Assembly (NCBI GenBank): GCA_947176285.1
Contig: CAMWQF010000052.1
Span: 1-12,139 of the forward strand
DNA length: 12,139 bases
Origin: an uncultured Porphyromonadaceae bacterium
Lineage (GTDB): Bacteria > Bacteroidota > Bacteroidia > Bacteroidales > Muribaculaceae
Direction of reading: 5' to 3'
This document shows, piece after piece, positions 1 through 9,300 of this stretch. The stretch's first letter is position 1. Each line of letters opens with the position of its first letter. The notes beneath the pieces were generated by a model. That model worked only from the letters and a program-made list of their open reading frames with translations. It was not told the DNA's origin and did not search any database. The position numbers and the translations under genes are program-made.

Positions 1-51
1 CCCCCTCGACCCTCGAAACCTGAAAAAATCTAATCTTTAATAATTAATCTT

Positions 52-1797
52 TTGAAGATAAATCTCAACATATGGAAATACCTCTTGCTCTGGGCACTTC
101 TCGGGGTGACTTCCTGTATCATGGACAATGGCACATGCCCTGATGAGCCTGATTCCGTAAAGGAGAACTGGATCACATTGCAGTTTATTGTCTCGGAAGA
201 GTCACCGGTAACCCGTGCCAATCCTGCCGGTGGCGAAGACGGCAACGGCAGGGAAGAGGAAATCTGCAACGAAGCAACAATCCATGACGTCAACATATTT
301 CTTTTCGCAGATAATTCGTCACTTCTTAACGCCGCGTCAAACACTACCCTAGCTCATCTATACTTCAATCTTGACGATCCCGGAGACAGGGAGAATACAC
401 TTTCTTTTACGAAGGAGATCTCAACAAAAGACAATAAAACCGTATATACCATCACATTCCTTGATGAGGTGCCGGGAATTGTCCTCCCTCTGCGCAGCAA
501 AGGAACGGTAAGATTCATCACCGTTGCAAACAGAGGCAGATCAATGCATGATGAATTGGCAAAGGAAGATGCATCCGGAAATAAGAAAGAAATTCAGCTT
601 AGTGATCTTTGGGACTATGACTTGCTTTCAACCACATGGTCCGGAACCGGGCAGGACGTAAGCGATGGCTACGACCGTTTTGTGATGACCACTGCATATG
701 ATGAAACAAAAACAGAATCGTTCATCACATTCTCCAACGAGTCAGGAGCCGGCACCGAATCAAGTCCGTTTCGGGGAAAGACCACGCTTCAGCGCATGTG
801 CGCCCGCATTGACGTGATGTATGGCGACAATAATCTCAAGGCTTTGAACGACAAGTCAGAACTGAAGTATGCTGCAGGGGCAAACGGCCACACTGTGCAT
901 ATCACCAATATGCTGCCGGTCAACGTGATGTCATCACCATCTTTCTTATTTAAGAAAGTGTCCAACGGCATCCCCACCGACTGGTCAAATGTCAATGGCA
1001 GGACATGGGGAGGAAAGGAATCTAAGGATGACGATGGCGTGCCATCAAATTATGTCCTTGAGCCAAATACCCTGAAAAAAGAGAATTTGGAAGGAAATGA
1101 ATTAAACGATGCCCTTGCTAACTGGTATGGAGATACCAAAACTTCTTCCGTGAAATATTTCATACAAGACACTTCGAAAGGTCAAGTAGGTGGATATCAC
1201 CACTATAATTATACCACCCAATACAGTGACACCAAAACTTATTCAAAGATTGCAGTCTTAGGATATGCAAATGAGAATACGCAGAGTCCTAATCAGTTCA
1301 ATTCCAACTATCTCACCGGCATAGCATTCCGGGCAATATATATGCCGAACGAGATTAGGCCGTCAGCAACAGAGAATGCTGTCCAACCAACGAAAATCTA
1401 CCGATATTCTCCATCGAAAGATGGTGTGGTAGATGAATCTGAAAGCTTATATTTTTCAGATAAAGCAGCACTGCAAGCATATCAGTCTGAACATATGGAG
1501 GATATGGCATTGGTCACCGAGTATGATGCCGTAATGCATGGCGGCAAATTGGGATTTGCATGTTATTACAACCTCTGGCTGAAGCATTATGATGATGTAG
1601 ATGACATAAAGTCAGACCCTCATAAGGTGTATCCCATGCAATATGCCACTGTCCGAAACAACATATACCGCGTGGCTTTGAAATTCAACGGTCCCGGCGA
1701 TCCGACACCTACAATGCGTGAGCCGGAAACAATGCAGGCTCGCATATTCGTAAGGAAATGGAACCTGAGAAAGGAAAACAATGCTCTTCAATTCTAA
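52..1797 (+). CDS. Mfa1-like fimbrillin lipoprotein (type V pilus subunit)
   Basis: Probable structural or accessory subunit of a Bacteroidales type V (FimA/Mfa1) pilus. Residues 1-22 form a lipoprotein signal peptide with a hydrophobic core and a lipobox ending V-T-S-C, Cys22 being the lipidation site. A V-T-R-A site at 53-56 resembles the arginine site where trypsin-like proteases mature FimA-family pilins. The stretch around 70-170 (DVNIFLF, then a VRFITVANRG-like strand) fits the fimbrillin N-terminal domain. The C-terminal part is the clearest match: a GFACYYNLWLKH-like block at 501-512, the VRNNIYRV motif at 534-541 and a terminal strand around FVRKWNLR (566-573), as in the Mfa1/fimbrillin C-terminal domain. 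At 581 aa it is close to Mfa1 in length. The TTG start is chosen because an in-frame stop lies at 31-33, no ATG precedes the signal peptide, and the first in-frame ATG (121) would remove the lipobox. No Shine-Dalgarno sequence is visible; the leader is AT-rich, as usual in Bacteroidetes. Whether it is the main shaft subunit or a minor one cannot be told. Confidence 0.85.
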   Translation: MKINLNIWKYLLLWALLGVTSCIMDNGTCPDEPDSVKENWITLQFIVSEESPVTRANPAGGEDGNGREEEICNEATIHDVNIFLFADNSSLLNAASNTTLAHLYFNLDDPGDRENTLSFTKEISTKDNKTVYTITFLDEVPGIVLPLRSKGTVRFITVANRGRSMHDELAKEDASGNKKEIQLSDLWDYDLLSTTWSGTGQDVSDGYDRFVMTTAYDETKTESFITFSNESGAGTESSPFRGKTTLQRMCARIDVMYGDNNLKALNDKSELKYAAGANGHTVHITNMLPVNVMSSPSFLFKKVSNGIPTDWSNVNGRTWGGKESKDDDGVPSNYVLEPNTLKKENLEGNELNDALANWYGDTKTSSVKYFIQDTSKGQVGGYHHYNYTTQYSDTKTYSKIAVLGYANENTQSPNQFNSNYLTGIAFRAIYMPNEIRPSATENAVQPTKIYRYSPSKDGVVDESESLYFSDKAALQAYQSEHMEDMALVTEYDAVMHGGKLGFACYYNLWLKHYDDVDDIKSDPHKVYPMQYATVRNNIYRVALKFNGPGDPTPTMREPETMQARIFVRKWNLRKENNALQF

Positions 1798-1814
1798 ACT
1801 CGAATCCAAACATA

Positions 1815-3257
1815 ATGACAACGACTCATAGACATAATAACTCCAATATCGCGCATCTCAAACGTGCGTGGTGCATTGTGCATTGTGCATTGGCTGTGCT
1901 TTTGATCGCCGGATGCGGCAATGACAAAGAGCCGGTTGGCAACGTTGACTTTGAAGAAGGGATTCCGACCGAAGTGATATTTTCGATCTCATCACATTTC
2001 AATTCCTCCGTCGCATCCCGTGCCGATGGCACACCAAAAGACCCTGAAAATGACAATGAGAAGATCAATGACTGGCTACTTGTATTCTCCGACACAAAGA
2101 CTAATACAGTACAGAAAATTATAACTCGTGCAGAAGTCAAGAAAACTGCAGAAATGACCCCTGTCGAGGCAGAGACCTTCCGTTTCATCCTTCCGTCAGG
2201 CCATTACAATGTCTATGCTTTTGCGAATATATCAGCCGAGGAGTTGGAAACGGCTATAGGACTCTCATTTTCAGAAGGATCAAAAATAATACCGTCTGTT
2301 ATAGATTGGAAAGCATGGACAACGGAACTGAACAATTGGAATATCGACGAAAATCCGATACCAATGTCCGGATTTCGAAAAAACATCGAAGTTAAAAACA
2401 CCATTGAAGAGACCTTCTCAATAGAAGTTGTGAGAATGGTGGCAAAAGTGGAATTCCAATTCACAAACATTAGCGGAAAGAAAGTGTCGATCAATGAAGT
2501 GTCGCTTGATCCGGTGACAACTTCCGAAGTGTCGCTCTTCCCGCGTAATTCTACAGGAATCAATTATGATCATCTTGGCAACACTGCTTTCACTGCATTG
2601 AATGGGGCTGCATATGGAGTAGTGTCACAAAATTATACTACGCCTGTGACAGTTGAAGCAAGCACAGAAGAGTCCGCTATCTCGAAAAGCGCATCAATCT
2701 ACATCAAGGAATCCTTGTCCAATCGTCCTTACAACGACAATGCCTTTACTGTGGGTTTAAAAGTAACCCACGAGGATGGCGTATCAGAGCATCAACAATA
2801 TAACATCACAAAAGATATAAAGAATTATATTAACAGAAACGACTGGATAGTGATACCAATCACACTCTCTCGGTATGACGTTTCAGTGGAAGCCCTCTTC
2901 TACCCTCCCATCGGAGGTTATCCCGCAGTCTTATCAACAACCGACCCGGACGGCTCTCAGATTTTCACATTCTATACAGAAGGAGAGTTTGCTCTCGTCC
3001 CACATGTCTTTGACAAACATACGGGGCAGCATCTATCACCTCAAGAATACACGATTGAGATAGGAAATATCTCAGGAATGACTTTTATTTTCAAGAATAA
3101 TGGCCCGACTGTCACACAGACAGCCACATCTCTTCCCGACGAGATTATCGGTTCATTCAATAGCAACGCCTACGGTAAAGCCTCTATTGAAGTGAAAGTT
3201 ATCATTGGCTCGCAAGTGTATACACGTAACATCTACATAATCCGTCTAAATGGCTAA
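1815..3257 (+). CDS. Fimbrillin-like lipoprotein, minor or anchor-type pilus subunit
   Basis: A 480-aa exported lipoprotein, probably a second pilus component. The signal peptide has a long basic n-region, a hydrophobic stretch at about 21-33 and a canonical lipobox L-I-A-G-C with Cys34 as lipidation site. An S-R-A-D site at 68-71 sits where FimA-family proteins carry their arginine processing site, followed by a KINDWLLVF strand (83-91) and a SGHYNVYAFAN-like strand typical of the FimA-type N-terminal domain. The C-terminal part differs from the first gene: INRNDWIVIPITL (339-351), then FYPPIGGYPA (362-371), then a beta-rich end, with no VRNN-type motif. I believe this block recurs in Bacteroidales fimbrial lipoproteins but cannot name its family. 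The ATG at 1815 is preferred over an in-frame ATG at 1758, which would overlap the upstream gene by 40 nt and bury the signal peptide. The 17-nt gap to the upstream stop implies co-transcription. A tandem heptamer lies in the signal-peptide codons. Role as anchor, accessory or tip subunit is inferred from gene order. Confidence 0.78.
   Translation: MTTTHRHNNSNIAHLKRAWCIVHCALAVLLIAGCGNDKEPVGNVDFEEGIPTEVIFSISSHFNSSVASRADGTPKDPENDNEKINDWLLVFSDTKTNTVQKIITRAEVKKTAEMTPVEAETFRFILPSGHYNVYAFANISAEELETAIGLSFSEGSKIIPSVIDWKAWTTELNNWNIDENPIPMSGFRKNIEVKNTIEETFSIEVVRMVAKVEFQFTNISGKKVSINEVSLDPVTTSEVSLFPRNSTGINYDHLGNTAFTALNGAAYGVVSQNYTTPVTVEASTEESAISKSASIYIKESLSNRPYNDNAFTVGLKVTHEDGVSEHQQYNITKDIKNYINRNDWIVIPITLSRYDVSVEALFYPPIGGYPAVLSTTDPDGSQIFTFYTEGEFALVPHVFDKHTGQHLSPQEYTIEIGNISGMTFIFKNNGPTVTQTATSLPDEIIGSFNSNAYGKASIEVKVIIGSQVYTRNIYIIRLNG
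1872..1892 (+). repeat. Three tandem copies of a 7-bp unit in signal-peptide codons
   Basis: The unit TGCATTG is present three times without interruption, with an imperfect fourth copy (5 of 7 bases) just upstream at 1865-1871. It encodes Cys-Ile-Val-His-Cys-Ala-Leu (residues 20-26 of the second lipoprotein) in the hydrophobic core. Because 7 is not a multiple of 3, gain or loss of one unit would shift the frame before the lipobox; three units (21 bp) would keep it. From memory, similar heptamer-derived N-terminal peptides occur in other Bacteroidetes proteins; this was not checked. Confidence 0.9.
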
Positions 3258-3346
3258 GTATCTTCTTTGTAACGACATTAAGATGATATTCTCTTCTCTG
3301 TATGAACGACAATTCTAATCAATGACCATATAATATTACCGACCTC
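3258..3346. other. 89-nt intergenic gap before the giant gene
   Basis: This is the longest non-coding gap in the window. It is AT-rich, particularly in the last 20-25 bases before the ATG at 3347, as expected for a Bacteroidetes translation leader. A TTTG at 3266-3269 could be a -33 element, but no convincing TAnnTTTG -7 element follows at the right distance. No strong stem-loop followed by a T-run is visible, so I see neither a clear promoter nor a terminator; read-through from the fimbrillin genes is the simplest reading. Confidence 0.4.
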
Positions 3347-6300
3347 ATGAAAAGACTTACCTCTTTCATACTTCATAATCCGAATATCAGATATTCTTTG
3401 CGTGCATCCATGATGTACGCCATTATAATTCTATTTGCCCTATCACCATTAGACCTAAAGGCTGCATTCAGTAAGCATCCCACTTCAATAGTACAATCTA
3501 TAACTGCAAAGTGGTATGGAACAGTGGGTAATATTGATCGCATGCCTTCATGTCTGAATGAACCTACTGAGTCTTCTTATTATTATTCTGGTACTCTATC
3601 TACACAAACAGAATCTTATCTTACCGTCACTTTTAAAGAAGGCTTGACAGCAAATGATTCTGAAGATCTCGTTTTCTATATGCGAAGACCAATGCTTACC
3701 AATGTTACAAATGTAGATGATGCTCAACCCATAGAATTTGATGTAATGGGTAGATTCAATAACAGTTCAGGCGGAATATCATTTATGAACAAAGCTCTAT
3801 TCAAGGTTTACTTACAATACAGAGGTCCTTTTACAGATGAATATTCAATAAGAATCCCAATCAAGAAAATTTTTAGTGAGAATCCCTCATATAAAGATTA
3901 TACTTTCATTGGATTTAGAATTGTACCAACAAAAAACCACAAAGATGGGAAATATGCAGCAAGAGCGAATGGAATCAGGGATATGGCTATCAATAGTTTC
4001 GATATCCTGAAGATAGCACGGGATGAAACTTATTCAGATACATTTGTCGACAATTTCCATCTGGAATCAGATTATGGTTCTGCCTTTGAACATTACGAGT
4101 TTGTAAATACTCAAGGCATAGCTGACAGTCGCAATAGTATATCAGGCTGGGAAATGCTTAACGATTCAGAGATTCGACGCCTTCAAGGAATGGGTATCAC
4201 ATACCCTGATTATAACTTTATTACTCCTGAAAGTGATAAAAAACGCAATCCTTATCCTCTTGACAATGGACAGAAGCGCCAACCTACTCACACTGTAGAG
4301 CACACAATCTACGCAATGCCCGGAGATGTGATTCCGCTATATCCATACTATGGTCTATCTCACACCAAAAACTTCAAAGAAAATTTCTCACATTGGTACG
4401 AATATAAATCCGGTAATATACCCAATTATACTACTCCATGGAGCGGTGAAAAAGTTGATCTCCTTGACTTTCTCACTGATCCTTCGCGCATACAGAAAAC
4501 TTCCGGTAATGGATTCTATGGCGGTCAATATATGAATGTGAATCCGGAAAATATAATACAGGTTTCAACTCCTCAAGAATACGCCGCTGCAGTTACTGCC
4601 ATTAATAATGGAAAGTATAATGCGATAATTGAATTGACTGCCGATCTTGATTTCACAGGCTTTGATGGTAATGAATTAGTGATTTGCCCTAATTGGCAGC
4701 ATCATTTTAAAGGGCACATAAACGGCAAAGGTCATAGAATCAGTAATTTTGTAGTTAACAAACCTGATGTTGAGACTTTGGGATTGCTGGTAACATGGAC
4801 TGATTCTGGAGTTGTTATAGAAAATATCTATATTGATAATACTTGCAGTATTACCGGAAAAAGAAATATTGGACTTGTAGGTTTCCATACGGAAAAAAAA
4901 CTTATGGTACGCAATGTTCGCACAGAAGCAACTGTTAAAGCTATCAATGGGCAGGCTGGAGGAATCGTTGGAACAGCGAATAATCCAAAAACTTCCTTAG
5001 TTCTAAAAGATTGCTATATAGGTGGTGAGATAGGCATGGATGGTCAATCTGAAAATGCTGCTATTGCAGGTTGGTGGCGTGTTGATGAAGGAGATTGTGA
5101 TTGCACCTTCAGTAATATTACAGTTAATTGTGACTTACATGGTACAGATGGCAATGCCAACCGAAAATATATACGTTCAAATAGCAGTCCATCCCCAGTT
5201 GTAGAAAGCGGTAATGGAATAAAAAAACGAGGCTACTTATCATTTAAGGACTGTTATGGCAATCTTGACAAGAACGATGGGACATGGAACTATATTCCCT
5301 CCAGTCTCGAATTTTCTGCGGAGAACCTCGCTAAACTTGGATGGACTGACTATAAAACCCCTCCTATGTCGAATACAGTGAATGGAGTATCAAGTGCTTC
5401 TTTTACAAAAATTACAGATGAAAGGGATTATATTGCTAAAATAACGGCGTTTAATAATGGGTCAAAGAATAATGTAAATTTTGAACTAACGCAGGATCTT
5501 GACTTCAAAGATTTTGGAGCGGATGAAGTCCCTATGATTGGAGATTATTCTTCTGGTTCAGAGATGGAATTTGCCGGTGTTTTTAATGGCGCCGGACACA
5601 CTATCAGGAATCTTAAAATAAGCAGGGATGAGGATAAGGTAGGTATGTTTAAGGCAACTCGTCAGAATGCGCGGATAGAGAATCTTATAATAGATTCTTC
5701 CTGTGTTTTCGAAGGAAAGGCTAGAGTAGGACTAATTGGTTATCATAATTGGGATCCTCTGGTAATTAGAAATGTAAAAACTGAAGCCACAGTAAGGGGA
5801 AGCGGTGCAAATACCGGTGGCATTGTAGGTATATGTGATCATACGTGGGGTACAAATGTGCTGACACTTGAAAATGTATATATAGGGGGCGTTGTAGGTT
5901 ATGAGGATAAAGGATGGGATAATGGTGCAATAAGCGGCTGGCTATCAGAATCAAATGGAAATGTTACTTTGACAAATGTTGTGGTTGACTGCGTGGTATA
6001 TAAGGGCGATGGTTCGTCCGGTAAGAAATATATTCGTCATGGCGGAGCAACAGTTGGCAGTTGGACTGGGAACACGTATACAGTAGCAGTAAATAGCAAT
6101 TGGAATTTTATATATACCAATTGCTTTGGAAATCTTGATCCAACAGATGATCCTTGGCAGACTATGAACGTGATTACCGATGAGTCCAAACTTCCCGTAT
6201 TTGATAATTGGTTGGATAATAAAACTCCTGGAATTGCTGAAAATTCAGAGTTATTATATGTTCTTCATGGTACTGGCGATCGTTCTGTAGGCACTGTTGC

Positions 6301-9300
6301 GACTTTCTTCTGTCCTCGCGACCCATTCAACAAGGATTCGGCTCAGTCGCTACCTATGCCGGCAGGAGCGGATGAGTATGTGATTGCTGCTGATTTCAGT
6401 CAGACTTTCAATCCGCAAAATAATGTGGATCTTGAGTCGAAACAACTCATTGAGCCGATAATTGCTTTCCGCCATATTTTCCGTATTCGCGATGGCAAGA
6501 AATTTGCAGATATGATCTCAGGTTCTACGGAGAGCAACAGTAATTATCTCCGAACTACAAGAAAATATGTATCTGCCCGTACCGGGGCTGCTTTTCAGGT
6601 CCGCCTTGAAAATCCCGTTCCAAAACCAAATGAAAAGGACAAGAGTAAGGTACCTCCATCTCATTACTACTATGTTGATGAAAACGGTGAATACCGTCAG
6701 GTTGCAAAAATGGGTATAAAGGTTCTTGATGGAGATACCAGAAAGTCAACATCAAAAATATCATTTCAATTTGACAATATATATCCCGGATATGGTTTCC
6801 GCGAAATAGACGGTATTAAATACGCTTTGGGAGAAGGAAGTTATTTGAGTCAGGACAAGCACCCTGATTATGACACAGGTTATGATTCTACTAAAGAATC
6901 AGAGTACTACCTTCTGCTTACTAATAAAAGTGCCATGTTGCAAGGTCATTATTTAGTGCAGATCGTAGCACAGGATTATAATGGAAACACAATAAATATC
7001 AAGGGGACTTCCACTCCGCTTGTATTGATGGAATATGACATCAATGTCCTTCCAAAAGATGGAGCATGGATGGTTGATATGGATGAACTATACAGCAACG
7101 AAAACTATCGTATAAATAGCCCTGAAGAACTTGATAAAAAATATGTGACACAGTCCGTCAGAATTGACTTTGACGAATATATGGCAATCAATAAACTCCC
7201 GGACAGCGATCCCCTTAAGAGTAAACTTATATCATGGTCGACATATAATCAGACAAGTTCTGTAAGTTCCAATCCAGGACCCGATGCTGTTCCTACAGCC
7301 AACGGCGTGAATAAAACCTGGTTTAAATGGCCTAGACCTTGGGAGCAGTCTACTTATATCTTCGGCTATAACGACCGTTTTGACTATAGTATGTATCAGT
7401 TGGCTACACATTCCGAAAACGTAGTTTGGAAATGGGCTGCCAAAGATTTCCCGGAAAGTACGGATCCTGCCTCTTTAAAAGGGAATAATCCCGGAGATGG
7501 CTCAGGACTGTTCGACCGTCGTTATTATGCATCAAAACTCGATAAGACACGTAGTGGAGAAGCAGAGCAAGGATATTTCTATTATGTAAATGCAGCATCC
7601 GATCCGGGCGTTTCCGCAAGCCTTAGAATAGACGAACTATGTCAAGGTAGCCGGGTATTTGTGTCTGCTTGGATGGCTGAATTTTCTACTGCAACTGAAA
7701 AGGGCAACTTGTCATTTAATTTTGTTGCCGTTCTTAATGATAACGTTGCTGAGCAATACCCGAATGCAGGTTTTGTCAATGGACAGCGGGTTGTGCTTCA
7801 TAAATTTATCAGTGGTTATCCACAAAATGCCGGTCTATGGTATAATATTTACTACAGTTTTACTCCACGCTTGGCAGAGTTCTCTTCAGAAGGTGTTACT
7901 TCTGACATGGTCGATCACTATGAACTTGAACTTGACAATAATTCAAGAAGTTCTAACGGCGCTGACTATGCCATTGACGATATCAGGGCATACGTGGTGC
8001 CTCCGACAGTGGAGGCTCAGCAACTGTCTCCTGCTTGCAGAGATGAGAAAATGAGAATGCTTCTCGGTTCCCCTTTTGAGACCCTTCTTGAAGTTGCCGG
8101 AAAACGTGAAAGTCTCGGCGATGAAAGTGAAAATCTGGATGTATATTACACTTATCTTGATAAAGAGAAGTTTGACAATCTCTATTATCAAGAAAAAAAG
8201 AGCATGGAGGAAGCCTTTAACGCTTCAATCATCACCTACAATTATAATATCTCTGATGAAGATGACAGGACATTCGGTAAAATAACGTTCAACGGGAATT
8301 ACAGTAAAAACACCGGATATCACGAAGGCGAAGAAGAAGTAGTATTCGGTCAGGCGTATTCTCAAACTAAAGAGTCAGGACAGCGCATGATCGTATTTGA
8401 AAGCGAGATATCATCCGGCAAATTGCTTGCTAATAAGCATTACTATGTGATATTTAAATCTTCTCTTGGCGAAAATGATGTGCCAACCATTGGACAAGAG
8501 GCTGCTTTCTTCAATATGGCTGATCCTTGTGCCAACACTTGTGTGACATACATTAAGCCCCCAATCATTACAAAACTAGATGGAAAGATTGTTGCGGATG
8601 TTGAAAATATTACAATTTGTGAAAATCAAAGTCCGGTTATCCAGGTAAATTTAACTGGTATCGATGAAAACAACCAATCCTTTGATCTTGAAAAAAATGT
8701 TTATTTCGACTGGTTTTATGGCTCAAAGGAAGAACTGGATGAGTATACTGACGGCAGTGATGAAACGCATACCCTATATAGGGCTCTTACAGCGTTCCGT
8801 CTTAGACATGAAGAAGAAGTGTTGCTTGACACAATCCAAACAGACGACAATCTGATTGAAGGTGAAAAATTTGAGCAATGGATGCTCGACCTTATCAAGA
8901 AAGCATCTAAACCGGAAGGCAATAGTTCTATAGCAAAATTGGCTCTTTATAAGTCTTCATTTGTAATGCCCCCTGCAAGAATGGGGGAAGATGGTAAACC
9001 CTACACTCACTATGTGACAGTGCTTCCTATTGCTTGCGTTCCGCTCGGATCATACCATGGAGATCCTAATATACTCGTTTGTGCTACTCCAACACCTATC
9101 CCTATCACAGTAGATGCGAGAAGTCCACTGCTGAGACATGGACTGACGGGATTGACATATCCCGAGGATCTCACAGACGTGCCCTTGCGAATAGGTATTG
9201 ACCAACTTAAGACTAATCTTACTGGTGGTGGCAATCCTGCTTCCAGACGACTCGACCTTCCTGTCAGATTGACTTTGTCTTCTGATAATAAATCTAAAGT

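Noticed and set aside
1..33. End of an upstream gene, either a frame closing at TAA 31-33 or one closing at TGA 21-23
   Set aside because: Only about ten codons are visible and two frames are equally possible, so neither can be supported.
1758..1814. Longer form of the second lipoprotein starting at ATG 1758
   Set aside because: It overlaps the end of the upstream fimbrillin gene and places about 40 polar residues before the signal-peptide core; ATG 1815 gives a normal lipoprotein signal.
3258..3346. Promoter or terminator in the gap before the giant gene
   Set aside because: A single TTTG without a matching -7 element, and no stable stem followed by T residues.
3382..3396. Perfect 15-bp palindrome (7-bp arms around one base) at the start of the giant gene
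   Set aside because: Arms of this size are expected about once by chance in 12 kb of AT-rich DNA, and it lies within codons with no other sign of an operator.
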